A stretch of 64,000 nt of DNA from JAFDVL01 sp964631865 (GCA_964631865.1 CAZWAK010000011.1:14752-78751), one strand, 5' to 3'; positions 1-8,367 are shown, counted from the stretch's first letter. Numbers and translations: made by a program. The notes: a model not told the origin generated them from the letters alone.

Positions 1-2
1 AT

Positions 3-1136
3 CTCGCGCAAATCGAGAAAGCCGGCAAACCGAAACCGAAAATCTTCAAAGACATGCGCAAGCTGCTCGAAGACAAAGAAATTGACGCCGTCTCGATTGC
101 GACGCCGAATCACTGGCACAGTCTCATGGCGATATGGGCGTTGCAGGCGGGCAAAGACGTTTATCTCGAAAAACCGATGTCGCACACCTATTGGGAAGGC
201 CGTCAGGTCGTCGCCGCCGCCAAGAAATACGGCCGTGTCATTCAGCACGGCACGAATTCGCGTTCCGGCGTCGCCATCCGCGAACTGATGCAGAAGATGT
301 GCCACGAAGGTTTGCTCGGCGATGTCTATTACTCGCGCGCGCTCTGTTACAAATGGCGCGACACGATTGGCAAGAAGCCCGACGGCCCGGTTCCCGCAGG
401 CGTGGACTACGACCTGTGGACCGGCCCCGCACCGAAGCGTCCGTTCAATGAAAACCGCTTCCACTACAATTGGCACTGGAATTGGGACTACGGCAACGGC
501 GACATCGGCAATCAGGGCATTCACGAAATTGACATCTCGCGTTGGGGCCTGGGCGTGACCTTGCCGACGAAAGTCAGCGCCATCGGCGGACATTTCATGT
601 TCGATGACGATCAGAACACGCCGAACACGATGATCGCTTCGTATGAATTCGACAAAGCGGGCAAGAAGGTGATTATGGTCACGGAAGTGCGCCACTGGAT
701 CACCAATGGCGAAGCCGGCATCAGCGAAGCGTCCGAAACCAGACCGGTAACGGGTGATACGAATGTCAGACGCGGTGGCAACACCATCGGCAATATTTTC
801 TACGGCGCGAAAGGCTATGCTGCCATTGAAGGCTACACGAAGTACAACACCTACATGGGCAAGAGTCAGGAGCCGGGGCCGGCCCGCACGGCAGGCGGCA
901 ACAACTGGCAAAACTTCATTGACGTCGTGAAGAGCCGCAAGAAAGAAGACCTCAACGCGCCGATTGAAGAAGGCCATTATTCCTGCGCGTTGATGCACCT
1001 GGCGAACATTTCCTATCGCCTGGGACGTTCGCTCAACTTCGATCCCAAGACCGAAACGATCATCGGCGACAAGCAGGCACAGGCGATGCTCAAGCGGCAG
1101 TACCGTGCGCCGTTCGTCGTGCCAGAGAAAGTGTAA
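3..1136 (+). CDS. Gfo/Idh/MocA family oxidoreductase, 5' end outside window
   Basis: The reading frame is open from the first bases of the window, so the N-terminus with the Rossmann GxGxxG motif is missing. What remains reads AVSIATPNHWHSLMAIWAL followed by GKDVYLEKPMSH. This is the classic Gfo/Idh/MocA stretch in which the EKP lysine contacts NAD(P) and substrate. The C-terminal two thirds form the alpha/beta substrate domain (GNGDIGNQGIHEIDISRW, with the usual conserved His). The family oxidises or reduces sugars and inositols. Acidobacterial members are often exported Tat substrates, but the signal region cannot be seen here. Family is sure, substrate unknown. Confidence 0.93.
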   Translation, partial: LAQIEKAGKPKPKIFKDMRKLLEDKEIDAVSIATPNHWHSLMAIWALQAGKDVYLEKPMSHTYWEGRQVVAAAKKYGRVIQHGTNSRSGVAIRELMQKMCHEGLLGDVYYSRALCYKWRDTIGKKPDGPVPAGVDYDLWTGPAPKRPFNENRFHYNWHWNWDYGNGDIGNQGIHEIDISRWGLGVTLPTKVSAIGGHFMFDDDQNTPNTMIASYEFDKAGKKVIMVTEVRHWITNGEAGISEASETRPVTGDTNVRRGGNTIGNIFYGAKGYAAIEGYTKYNTYMGKSQEPGPARTAGGNNWQNFIDVVKSRKKEDLNAPIEEGHYSCALMHLANISYRLGRSLNFDPKTETIIGDKQAQAMLKRQYRAPFVVPEKV

Positions 1137-1140
1137 TCGT

Positions 1141-1464
1141 ATGTTTGAGAAACTAGGGATGTTTTGCCTCGTGCTGCGGGCGGTGCTACGGGATCGCAGC
1201 TTCTTCGAGGACGTGCGCACCATCGCGTTTGAGACGCGCGAGAATCGCACCCAAATCGAAGAACTGCGCGCCGAACTGCAACGCCTGGCGGCGCTGATAC
1301 AGCAACTCTTTCAGGAACTCAAAGCCATGCGAGAGGAGTTGACGGAAGTGCGCGAATTCGGCGAACAGGAGCGGCAAAAAATCCTGCACCGCCTCGAACA
1401 AATCGAGCAGGGCCTGCCACCTCTCACCAGCGACGAGGAAGCCGATTCGGGTTGGGTGATGTAA
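1141..1464 (+). CDS. Small coiled-coil protein, unknown function
   Basis: A 107-residue protein that begins 4 bases after the oxidoreductase stop, so it is probably cotranscribed. An in-frame start 36 bases upstream would overlap that gene, so the ATG at 1141 is preferred. The first 25 residues are hydrophobic with basic residues (FCLVLRAVLRDRSFF). Residues 30-95 are rich in Glu, Gln, Leu and Arg in heptad-like spacing (IEELRAELQRLAALIQQL), predicting a long coiled coil. I do not recognise a named family. It could be a structural or partner protein of the upstream enzyme, but nothing in the sequence shows that. A strong hairpin follows the stop codon. Confidence 0.6.
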   Translation: MFEKLGMFCLVLRAVLRDRSFFEDVRTIAFETRENRTQIEELRAELQRLAALIQQLFQELKAMREELTEVREFGEQERQKILHRLEQIEQGLPPLTSDEEADSGWVM

Positions 1465-1474
1465 GTCAAACGCA

Positions 1475-1502
1475 AAGGGGGCGAGGTTACACTCGCCCCC
1501 TT
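1475..1502 (+). terminator. Hairpin terminator after the coiled-coil gene
   Basis: An 11-bp perfect stem (AAGGGGGCGAG paired with CTCGCCCCCTT) with a 6-base loop lies 10 bases after the stop at 1464. The downstream tract is only weakly T-rich (TTCCTTCTGT), so termination efficiency is uncertain. Confidence 0.6.
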
Positions 1503-1658
1503 CCTTCTGTGCAGCAGATGTAAGAACCCGCCCCACACCTTTTCATCCTTTCTGGTCTCATCAGAGCCTCCTCCCTCGTTGCGTCTCCAGAACCGAATAG
1601 AAATTGGCCGGAGAGCCGCAAAAGCAGTACAATGCCTCTTCGGTCAAAGGAAGATCGT

Positions 1659-1835
1659 ATGGCAAAAACAAATGTGGAAGCGCGATTCGCTGCAATTGAA
1701 GCGGAGATTGCCGAACTCAAAAAACCTGAAAGAGTCGAAAGGAGTAACTATGCCTCGTTCAAATTTGGCCGTACGTGTGACGGCGTTGGAGGAAGAATTT
1801 TCGGCGTTGAAGGAACAGTTGATAACAAAAGATAA
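1659..1835 (+). pseudogene. Truncated duplicate of antitoxin N-terminus
   Basis: The reading frame starts MAKTNVEARFAAIEAEIAEL, which resembles the start of the next gene (MPRSNLAVRVTALEEEFSAL) in length, spacing and hydrophobic pattern. After about 30 residues the similarity ends, and the frame runs 86 bases into the next gene in a different phase before stopping. The simplest reading is a tandem partial duplication, or an old frameshift, that left a second start region upstream of the intact antitoxin. It could still be translated as a 58-residue peptide with an antitoxin-like dimerisation helix. The similarity was judged by eye. Confidence 0.4.
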
Positions 1836-1986
1836 ATCCAATTGGACGGATAAGATATTTGGGTCATTTGAAAATGACCCGGATTTCGACGCCGCGATGG
1901 AGTTAGGGCGAAAATATCGAGAATCCTTCCGCCCGAAACCAGCCAAAGCAAAAGCAAAAAATGGGACCAAAAAGCGGGGGCGCTGA
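1750..1986 (+). CDS. VapB-like antitoxin of a PIN toxin pair
   Basis: A 78-residue protein directly upstream of a PIN-domain toxin, one base apart. The start at 1750 is chosen because GGAG lies 6 bases before it; the frame stays open further upstream without a ribosome site. Residues 1-25 form a short coiled coil (RVTALEEEFSALKEQL). The middle contains an acidic stretch (FENDPDFDAAMELGRKYRES), and the C-terminus is very basic (KPAKAKAKNGTKKRGR). I see no AbrB or RHH DNA-binding fold. The antitoxin assignment rests on size, position and the helix followed by an extended tail that such antitoxins use to block PIN sites. Known family context is strong, direct homology is not. Confidence 0.7.
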   Translation: MPRSNLAVRVTALEEEFSALKEQLITKDKSNWTDKIFGSFENDPDFDAAMELGRKYRESFRPKPAKAKAKNGTKKRGR

Positions 1987-1987
1987 A

Positions 1988-2404
1988 ATGTATATTCTCG
2001 ATACAGATCATGTGTCTTTGCTGCAAAGAAAGAGCGGACACGAGGCGGAGCGGCTTCGATTTCGTCTGGTGCGGTTTGAGCGCGCGACAACGATCATTAC
2101 ATTTGAAGAACAGACCAAAGGCTGGTTAGCCTGGCTGGCAAAGGCGCGCACGCTCGCAGAACAGGTGGAACGGTACAAGAAGCTCAAACAGTTGCTGATT
2201 GATTACAGTGAAATGATCGTGCTGGATTTCGATGAAAAAGCCGCCGAAGTGTTTCAAGACCTCCAAAAGCAACGCCTCCGCATCGGCACGATGGATTTGA
2301 AAATCGCGGCGATTGCGATTGCTAACAATGCGACGTTGCTGTCGCGCAACCTCAAAGACTTCGGCAAAATTCTCACCCTGCAAGTCGAAGATTGGGCGGC
2401 TTGA
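1988..2404 (+). CDS. vapC: VapC-like PIN-domain ribonuclease toxin
   Basis: A 138-residue PIN domain. MYILDTDHVSLLQR carries the first acidic residues (D5), TFEEQ the middle glutamate, and GTMDLKIAAIAIANNATLLS the third acidic site and the alternating helix typical of VapC. PIN toxins cleave RNA with Mg2+, often tRNA or rRNA. The start at 1988 is preferred over one 27 bases upstream because MYILDTD is the canonical beginning and it abuts the antitoxin stop. The gene ends only 5 bases before mutL, so toxin and mismatch-repair genes probably share a transcript. Confidence 0.88.
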   Translation: MYILDTDHVSLLQRKSGHEAERLRFRLVRFERATTIITFEEQTKGWLAWLAKARTLAEQVERYKKLKQLLIDYSEMIVLDFDEKAAEVFQDLQKQRLRIGTMDLKIAAIAIANNATLLSRNLKDFGKILTLQVEDWAA

Positions 2405-2409
2405 ATCCC

Positions 2410-4371
2410 ATGTCCAAAATCCGCGTTTTACCAGATCAACTTGCCAATCAAATCGCTGCCGGCGAAGTCGTCGAGCGGCCCGCTTCGATTGTCAAAGAAC
2501 TCATCGAAAACGCCATTGACGCGCATGCAACGCGCCTTCGGGTAGACATTGAGTCCGGCGGGCGACGCTTGATTCGCATCTCAGACGACGGCGAAGGGAT
2601 GATGCGCGATGATGCGATTCTGGCCTTTGAGCGGCACGCGACGAGCAAGATCAAAACGGCGGATGATTTGGGTTCAATTGTGACGCTCGGCTTTCGCGGC
2701 GAAGCGTTGGCTTCGATTGCGGCGGTCAGCAAAGTGAAATTGACGACGCAAACAGCAGACGATTTGGTTGGCACGCAAGTTGAAATCAACGGCGGCAAAA
2801 TGCTGAACGTAAAAGATGCGGCGTTTGCGCGCGGCTCTGAATTTGAAATCAAGAGTTTGTTTTTCAATGTTCCGGCGCGACTGAAATTCTTAAAATCCGA
2901 AGCGACGGAAAGCTTTCACATTGCGAACCTCGTCACGCATTACGCGCTGGCGAATCCAAAACTCGCTTTTACGCTCACGAACAACGGACGCGAAAGCATC
3001 TCCGTTACGCCCGTCGAAACGTTGCGCGAACGCGCGTATCAATTGTTTGGCGGCGATTTTGTGGATGCGTTGATTGAAGTTTATGGCGAAGCGGGCGAGA
3101 CGCGCGTGAGCGGGTTTGTTTCGTCGCCGTCGGTCACGCGCACGACGAAGGATGCGCAGTATTTCTTTGTCAATGGTCGTTATGTGCGTGACAAGGTGTT
3201 GAGCCGCGCGTTGACGGAAGCGTATCGCGCGATGATGCCGGCGGGCGTGTATCCGTCGGCGATGCTGTTTGTCGAAGTGCCGCCGGGCGATGTGGATGTC
3301 AATGTGCATCCGGCGAAAACCGAAGTCCGTTTCGTGCGCACCACGATTGTTCACGACACGGTGCGCGATGCGATCCGCGCTTCGATTGGCGGCGCGAAAG
3401 CTGCGGTCACACCGCTGGCTCCGTTGGAACCAAGCTTGACGCTGCCGCGCGTGCAGGAGCCACCAAGTTACGCACGTCCAACGCCGAGCAGCGAAGCATA
3501 TCAACCCCCCAAACTTTCGCGCGAAGAAATGGTTGCTGCGTTGTATGCGCAAAGCCCGGCGATTGAAGAACGCGAATTGTCTCAAAACATTCCGCCTGCT
3601 CCGCCGCCGCAACTCGAACAACCGCGCATCAACTTAACCGCGCCTGAAGCCATCGCTGACATTCCTGCGATCACGCCGACGCAAAGCAAATTCACGCCGA
3701 TTCGTTACGGCATTCGTATTGGATGTCTCGGCACGAAAGGCGGAGATTTTGCCAACTCGCCGCTCAAGCCTGCGAACGATTTGTCGTTGATCCCGGACGA
3801 CATCAAACCGCTGGGGCAAATGCACAACAGCTTCATCATCGCAGTGGATCGCGTCGGCTTTTTGTTGATTGACCAGCACGTCGCGCACGAGCGGATTTTG
3901 TTCGAGCAGCATTGGCAAAAGCTCAACGAAAAGCAGATCGAATCGCAGCGATTGCTGTTGCCCGAAACGATTGATCTGACGCCTGCGCAAGCCGCCGCGT
4001 TCGATCAACTCGCGCCGGAGTTGGAAGCGAACGGCTTCGAACTCGGTCAGCTTTCCGGGCGCACGATTGCCGTCAAAGCGATCCCGGCAGCGATCCCGAA
4101 AGATGCGGCCAAAGCGTTGTTGATCTCGCTGCTCGAAGCGATTGAGCAGGAACGGCGCGGCTTGACGATGGATGAGATTCGCGCTGAAATTGCTGCTGGT
4201 TTAGCGTGTCGCGCCGCCATCAAAATCAATATGATTCTGACGCCGGAGAAAATGACGTGGCTGATTGATGAGCTGCTGAAGTGCAACAATCCGGCGACGT
4301 GTCCGCACGGCAGACCAATCATTTTACGGATGACGGCGCGCGAGATTGAGAAAGCGTTTCAGCGGATTTGA
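2410..4371 (+). CDS. mutL: DNA mismatch repair protein MutL, endonuclease type
   Basis: A 653-residue MutL. The N-terminal GHKL ATPase shows VKELIENAIDA, DDGEGM and GFRGEAL; the transducer domain follows, then a proline-rich linker at about residues 330-460. The C-terminal dimerisation domain contains DQHVAHERILFE near residue 488, plus ACRAAIK and CPHGRP. These are the metal-binding motifs of nicking MutL proteins found in bacteria without MutH; the usual DQHA alanine is Val here. It couples MutS mismatch recognition to strand incision. An upstream in-frame start would lie inside vapC, so the ATG at 2410 (MSKIRVLPDQLANQIAAGE) is used. No mutS is in the window. Confidence 0.97.
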   Translation: MSKIRVLPDQLANQIAAGEVVERPASIVKELIENAIDAHATRLRVDIESGGRRLIRISDDGEGMMRDDAILAFERHATSKIKTADDLGSIVTLGFRGEALASIAAVSKVKLTTQTADDLVGTQVEINGGKMLNVKDAAFARGSEFEIKSLFFNVPARLKFLKSEATESFHIANLVTHYALANPKLAFTLTNNGRESISVTPVETLRERAYQLFGGDFVDALIEVYGEAGETRVSGFVSSPSVTRTTKDAQYFFVNGRYVRDKVLSRALTEAYRAMMPAGVYPSAMLFVEVPPGDVDVNVHPAKTEVRFVRTTIVHDTVRDAIRASIGGAKAAVTPLAPLEPSLTLPRVQEPPSYARPTPSSEAYQPPKLSREEMVAALYAQSPAIEERELSQNIPPAPPPQLEQPRINLTAPEAIADIPAITPTQSKFTPIRYGIRIGCLGTKGGDFANSPLKPANDLSLIPDDIKPLGQMHNSFIIAVDRVGFLLIDQHVAHERILFEQHWQKLNEKQIESQRLLLPETIDLTPAQAAAFDQLAPELEANGFELGQLSGRTIAVKAIPAAIPKDAAKALLISLLEAIEQERRGLTMDEIRAEIAAGLACRAAIKINMILTPEKMTWLIDELLKCNNPATCPHGRPIILRMTAREIEKAFQRI

Positions 4372-4382
4372 AGGGAGGAATT

Positions 4383-4955
4383 ATGTCAGCAGCTCCCATC
4401 ACAAAAATGACAGTTGAGGATTACATCGAGTTCGATAAAAACTCGGAAGAGCGGTACGAATATTTCGATGGTGAAGTGTTTGCGATGGCGGGCGGCAGCC
4501 CGAACCATTCGCGCTTGAGCGTAGATATTTGCAATATTCTGAGTGCAAGGCTGCGTAGGAGAGAATGCGAAGTCTTCAATGCCGATATGCGCATCAACGT
4601 GCCAGCCGCGTTTCCGTATCGCTACCCGGATGCGTCGGTTGTCTGTGGCGAACCGATTTTTGATGAGATTCAAGGACAGGTTCGCTTGGTAAACCCAATT
4701 CTGCTGGCGGAAGTTTTATCGCCGACCACCGAAGCTTATGATTTGGGCAAAAAGTTTACGGCGTATCAATCTATCGAAAGCTTCCGCGAATATTTGGTGA
4801 TTGCCCAAGATCGCCCGCACGTCATTCAATACATCAAGCAAAGCCGAAGACGCTGGCTGCGGATTGAACACGAAGGACTGGAGAGCGAAGTGCAATTGGA
4901 ATCGCTGAATATTACGCTGACGCTGGCGGAATTGTATGAGCGTGTGAAGTTTTAG
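4383..4955 (+). CDS. Uma2 family (DUF820) putative nuclease-fold protein
   Basis: A 190-residue protein with the Uma2 pattern: MTVEDYIEFDKNSEERYEYFDGEVFAMAGGS, PNHSRL, YPDASVV and LLAEVLSP. These give the D, E and nearby residues of a PD-(D/E)XK-like core. Uma2 proteins are abundant in cyanobacteria and acidobacteria, often near toxin-antitoxin genes, and no biochemical role is firmly established. The start at 4383 has a strong AGGGAGGA site just upstream, 11 bases after the mutL stop. Likely cotranscribed with mutL. Confidence 0.9.
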   Translation: MSAAPITKMTVEDYIEFDKNSEERYEYFDGEVFAMAGGSPNHSRLSVDICNILSARLRRRECEVFNADMRINVPAAFPYRYPDASVVCGEPIFDEIQGQVRLVNPILLAEVLSPTTEAYDLGKKFTAYQSIESFREYLVIAQDRPHVIQYIKQSRRRWLRIEHEGLESEVQLESLNITLTLAELYERVKF

Positions 4956-4988
4956 TTGGGCGGACAGCGAAAGGATTTGTCGAAAGCA

Positions 4989-5366
4989 ATGCCGAAAGTA
5001 AAGATTGTTATCAGCCGAGATGGCCCTTCGGAAGGCGAGCGCGTCGTAATAAGCGAATTGTTGGTTGAAACAGACTCTGACAAGCGTCTCACCGCCAACA
5101 GGGTTGCCCGCATTCTCGCTCAAAGTCGTCCCGAGTTTCGTCGTGTAAAGGGGCGATACGCTCGGATGACCGGCGTTGACGTCTTGCCCGTAATCGAACC
5201 AAGTGAAAAAGGTTGGCGTGCGTGGCGGCTAGAAACCGGAGATGATTCTCCGTCGGGGTGGCAGCCACCCATTCCTGGTCGCGTCGGAAAGTTGAATTCG
5301 GCAAACAATATATTCGCTGATCGGGCAAGTGGTGTTTGGTTGCGTGCCGACATTTCGGAGTGGTAG
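4989..5366 (+). CDS. Hypothetical protein, 125 residues
   Basis: I do not recognise this protein. The ATG at 4989 is preferred; a TTG 33 bases upstream directly after the Uma2 stop is possible. Residues 1-75 look folded (KIVISRDGPSEGERVVISEL, then LTANRVARILAQSRPEFRRV). The last 45 residues are unlike the rest (DDSPSGWQPPIPGRVGKL). The DNA there contains a near-perfect 15-base palindrome, GGGTGGCAGCCACCC at 5256-5270, so the C-terminus may derive from an inserted repeat. It sits between Uma2 and DUF2164 in the same direction. Confidence 0.55.
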   Translation: MPKVKIVISRDGPSEGERVVISELLVETDSDKRLTANRVARILAQSRPEFRRVKGRYARMTGVDVLPVIEPSEKGWRAWRLETGDDSPSGWQPPIPGRVGKLNSANNIFADRASGVWLRADISEW

Positions 5367-5400
5367 CTTGCTCATGGTCAAGCCGCCCAATATAGAACCT

Positions 5401-5664
5401 ATGACTATCGAACTAACCAAAGAAGCCAAACAAACCGCGCTCGAATCGCTGCAAAAATACTTTGCGGAAAATATGGACGAACCGCTCGGCAATCTTGCCG
5501 GGGGCGCGTTGCTCAACTTCATCCTCGAAGAGATTGGCCCCAGCCTTTACAACCAGGGCGTCGCCGATGCGCAGGAGCGAATGCAGGCGCGTATTGGCGA
5601 ATTGGACTACGAAGTTCACGCCGACGAATTCCCCTATTGGCGCAAACCGAAAGGGCGCAGGTGA
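5401..5664 (+). CDS. DUF2164 family protein
   Basis: An 87-residue protein with the full DUF2164 signature: TIELTKEAKQTALESLQKYF, ENMDEPLGNLAGGALLNF, EEIGPSLYNQGVADAQ and a C-terminal EVHADEFPYW. The family is small, cytoplasmic and uncharacterised. The start at 5401 matches the usual family N-terminus; two in-frame starts upstream would add an unrelated leader. It ends 3 bases before the SixA-like gene, so the two are almost certainly translated from one message. Confidence 0.92.
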   Translation: MTIELTKEAKQTALESLQKYFAENMDEPLGNLAGGALLNFILEEIGPSLYNQGVADAQERMQARIGELDYEVHADEFPYWRKPKGRR

Positions 5665-5667
5665 ACT

Positions 5668-6186
5668 ATGCACCTCTATTTACTCCGACACGGCGTGGCA
5701 GCGGATTTGAGCCTCGGCATCAAACGCGATGCGGATCGTCCGTTGACGAAAGAAGGCTGGAAGAAAATGCGCGATGAGGCGCGCGGGATGCGCAAGCTGG
5801 GCATTGAGTTTGACTTGATCTTTACGAGTCCTTACTTGCGTACGCGCCAAACGGCGTTGGCGGTGGCGGAGGTGTGTGAATTCGACGCGGACAGCATTGT
5901 TTCGATTGAGAGCTTGGCGGCGGGGCGACCGTTTGCGCATCCGCCGTATCGTAACCCGGAAGTCTTTGCGGACATCGGCGCGTATGATTTTCAACGGGCG
6001 CTGATCGTCGGGCACATGCCGGATATGTCGGAGATGACTTCGTTGTTGTTGACCGGCGGAGTGAATGCGCAATTTGAATTCAAAAAAGGCTCGCTGTGTT
6101 TGATTGAAGTGGATGGCTTGCCGCCGCGGCATCCGGGCGTGTTACGATGGCTGCTGACGCCTAAACAACTGGTGGCGCTGGCGTGA
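5668..6186 (+). CDS. sixA: SixA-type phosphohistidine phosphatase
   Basis: A 172-residue histidine phosphatase. LYLLRHGVA contains the RHG catalytic His; FTSPYLRTRQTA gives the second Arg site; LIVGHMPDMSEM gives the second His. SixA enzymes remove phosphate from phosphohistidine in His-to-Asp signalling or PTS proteins, though many distant members act on other substrates. Length fits SixA. Its partner is unknown; the only clue is tight linkage to DUF2164. Confidence 0.88.
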   Translation: MHLYLLRHGVAADLSLGIKRDADRPLTKEGWKKMRDEARGMRKLGIEFDLIFTSPYLRTRQTALAVAEVCEFDADSIVSIESLAAGRPFAHPPYRNPEVFADIGAYDFQRALIVGHMPDMSEMTSLLLTGGVNAQFEFKKGSLCLIEVDGLPPRHPGVLRWLLTPKQLVALA

Positions 6187-6305
6187 AATATGAAAAATTC
6201 ATTTTCCATTTCCCGTTTGTCAATTTTCATTTTTCATTGGCTGCGCGCGGCGTACGTTTGAGATGACAAATAACAAATCAAAAATGGAAACTGGAAAATG
6301 TAAAA
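6187..6305 (+). repeat. AT-rich intergenic inverted repeat, family E copy 1
   Basis: An imperfect inverted repeat with arms at about 6200-6240 (starting CATTTTCCATTTCC) and 6261-6300 (ending TGGAAACTGGAAAATG), separated by a GC-rich centre CTGCGCGCGG. The same layout, including TCATTTTTCATTGG followed by GCTGCGCG, occurs again at 57126-57230. It fills the gap between sixA and the acyltransferase. Confidence 0.75.
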
Positions 6306-6339
6306 AAATGTGCGGCTGATTTTTCAGCAATCCTTGAAT

Positions 6340-7092
6340 ATGTTAGATGTTTTGCGGTCGTTTTACATCATTCCGCTGATTTATTTGTACACGATTGTGA
6401 TGGCGTCGTTATCGCTGGTGCTGTCGTTTTTTGATGCCGACGGAACGCGGCAGCATTGGTGTGCGCGGACGTGGTGTCGGTTGATTGCGGGGACTGCCGG
6501 AGCGCGGGTGAAGGTGATTGGTTTGGAGAACGTGCCGACGAATACGGCAGCGGTGTTTGTGGCGAATCATTCGAGTTATTTGGACATTCCGGCGATTTGG
6601 GGCTACGTGCCGGTGCAGTTTCGCATTATGGCCAAGCGGTCGCTGTTTTATGTGCCGTTTATGGGTTGGTTTTTGGCGCGCGCTGGGCATATTCCGGTAG
6701 ATCGTGAGAACTCACGCGCGGCGCTGGCGAACATCAATCGCGCGGCGGACAAATTGCGCGCGGGCTGTTCGCTGGTGGTGTTCCCGGAAGGACATCGTTC
6801 GGCGGAGGGCGTCTTGCAGGAATTCAAAAACGGCGGGTTCAAATTGGCGCAAAAAGCGGGCGTGCCGGTCGTGCCGGTTACAATCATTGGTTCGCATCGC
6901 GTGCTGAAAAAAGATTCGCTGGTCTTTCACGCGGGCGAAATTACAGTCATCATTGATCCGCCGCTTTCGACAGCAGGGTACACGAGCCGGACGTTGCCCG
7001 CCTTGATGCAACGAACGCGCACGATCATTGCTGGTCATCTGCAACAACCAGCCAGGGCCGCGGAAAAAACGTACGAATTACAAAAAGCCTGA
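6340..7092 (+). CDS. plsC: 1-acyl-sn-glycerol-3-phosphate acyltransferase (PlsC family)
   Basis: A 250-residue membrane-anchored acyltransferase. An N-terminal hydrophobic helix (FYIIPLIYLYTIVMASLSLVL) precedes the catalytic NHSSYLD (the NHx4D motif), the FPEGHRS motif (usual EGTR, with His in place of Thr) and VPVVPVTI. It acylates lysophosphatidic acid at the inner membrane in phospholipid synthesis. The frame allows a GTG start 30 bases earlier, but MLDVLRSFYIIP at 6340 is the more natural beginning. Confidence 0.92.
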   Translation: MLDVLRSFYIIPLIYLYTIVMASLSLVLSFFDADGTRQHWCARTWCRLIAGTAGARVKVIGLENVPTNTAAVFVANHSSYLDIPAIWGYVPVQFRIMAKRSLFYVPFMGWFLARAGHIPVDRENSRAALANINRAADKLRAGCSLVVFPEGHRSAEGVLQEFKNGGFKLAQKAGVPVVPVTIIGSHRVLKKDSLVFHAGEITVIIDPPLSTAGYTSRTLPALMQRTRTIIAGHLQQPARAAEKTYELQKA

Positions 7093-7096
7093 ATCT

Positions 7097-7975
7097 ATGG
7101 ATTACGAAGCACCGAACGAATCTGAAAATGTCCCCTCTCCGATTTCGCCCTTTGCGCCGCCACCGTCTTTCGCTGCCCCGCCTCCTGCACCGGACGCTTC
7201 GCGTTGGGGTGTGCCGCAAGCCTTTTTTAATTGGGGCGCAAGCATTGGTTTTGCTTTGCTGATCCCGCTACTCTTTTTGCTGCTTTATGGCGGCCTTGTA
7301 GACACGGGCATCTTTGCCAAAATCAAGAGCGGGGAATTGACCGCGCCGATTATGCTTTTGCAATTGGTGGGCACGTTTGGCGGACAGGTTCTCTCCTTAG
7401 TGTTGAGTTGGATGATTGTGACGAGAATGGGGCAAAGCCGCTTTGGCGAGGCGTTGGGCTTGCAGTGGCCGCTGCGCTTCAAGCTCTGGCACGGGCTGGC
7501 GCTCGGTGTGGCGATGTTTGCCCTGAGCGGTTTGCTGATGAATATTTTGCCGCGCCACGAAACGGATATGGATAAGTTCCTCAAGTTCGGCCTGGGCGTG
7601 CGCGTACTGTTGGCGTTGGTGGCGACGATTGGCGCACCGATTCAGGAAGAGATTGTGTATCGCGGAGTGCTGTACACGGCGCTGGAAAAATCCATCGGGA
7701 TGCGCGCGAGCATCGGGCTGGTTTCGTTGTTATTTTGGGGCGTACACGTGTTGCAATATTGGCAAAGTGTGGCGACGCTGGTGGCGGTGTTGCTGCTGAG
7801 TTTTGTGTTGACGGGGTTGCGCGCGTGGAGCGGGAAACTGCTGCCGTGTGTCGTGACGCATTTGGTTTTCAATGCCATTCAGGGCTTCATCATCGTCTTT
7901 GCGCCGGAAAAAGCCGCCACGTCAGACCCGGTGGCACAACCCGCGTTGCTGTGGCTCGTCGGGTTCAATGGATAA
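7097..7975 (+). CDS. CPBP family intramembrane metalloprotease
   Basis: A 292-residue multi-pass protein. A proline-rich cytosolic N-terminus (residues 1-38) is followed by about six to eight membrane segments. The Abi/CPBP catalytic motifs are EEIVYR near residue 184, then FWGVHVLQY and HLVFNA with the later His residues. CPBP proteins are Rce1-like proteases; bacterial members are linked to bacteriocin immunity or to unknown processing. The gene begins 4 bases after plsC. A start 69 bases upstream would overlap plsC and is rejected. Confidence 0.92.
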   Translation: MDYEAPNESENVPSPISPFAPPPSFAAPPPAPDASRWGVPQAFFNWGASIGFALLIPLLFLLLYGGLVDTGIFAKIKSGELTAPIMLLQLVGTFGGQVLSLVLSWMIVTRMGQSRFGEALGLQWPLRFKLWHGLALGVAMFALSGLLMNILPRHETDMDKFLKFGLGVRVLLALVATIGAPIQEEIVYRGVLYTALEKSIGMRASIGLVSLLFWGVHVLQYWQSVATLVAVLLLSFVLTGLRAWSGKLLPCVVTHLVFNAIQGFIIVFAPEKAATSDPVAQPALLWLVGFNG

Positions 7976-7990
7976 AGGCTCCTGACAACC

Positions 7991-8026
7991 ACGCGCACCA
8001 AAACTCTTCAGAATTTTGGTGCGCGT
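7991..8026. terminator. 13-bp hairpin between convergent genes
   Basis: A perfect 13-bp stem (ACGCGCACCAAAA with TTTTGGTGCGCGT) and a 10-base loop lie between the CPBP gene (+) and the DUF4177 gene (-). The stem ends in A/T pairs in both directions, so it may act as a bidirectional terminator. Confidence 0.65.
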
Positions 8027-8115
8027 AGTGCGGGAAGTATTGATTAGGGGGATGAATTGAGCCAGGCATTGATTCCTGCGGAACCTTCAACGCTCAAGCA
8101 AAAAACGGCGGCAAT

Positions 8116-8367
8116 TCAGGATTGATCCGGGGCCAGTCTCTTGAACGTGTACTTTACATAGCGGCTGCTCGAAAGTAATTCCACCCCTTTGCTGGTTTTG
8201 TGTTCGGTGTAGCCATCCACATAAACACTCACCAATTCCCATCCCTCGCTTCCGATTGTATTCAGACCTGCGTCCACGTTGGCGTCGATAAAATCTTCGC
8301 CCGTGACCTTCGCCCCGATCTTCCGCACCTCTCCCCAATCAACTGTCCGATATTGCCATTTTGTCAT
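8116..8367 (-). CDS. DUF4177-like small protein
   Basis: An 83-residue protein starting MTKWQYRTVDWGE, with GSEGWELVSV in the middle and YVKYTFKR at the end. This is the pattern of DUF4177 domains: a small beta-sheet fold, an N-terminal strand W-x-Y-x-[TV], a central G-x-[EA]-GWELV, and a terminal FKR. Function is unknown. It stands alone, convergent with the CPBP gene and downstream of accD on the same strand after a 290-base gap. Confidence 0.8.
   Translation of the reverse strand: MTKWQYRTVDWGEVRKIGAKVTGEDFIDANVDAGLNTIGSEGWELVSVYVDGYTEHKTSKGVELLSSSRYVKYTFKRLAPDQS

Noticed and set aside
2890..3621. 243-residue minus-strand frame within mutL
   Set aside because: His/Arg-rich shadow of the high-GC mutL coding frame; mutL motifs span the same bases.
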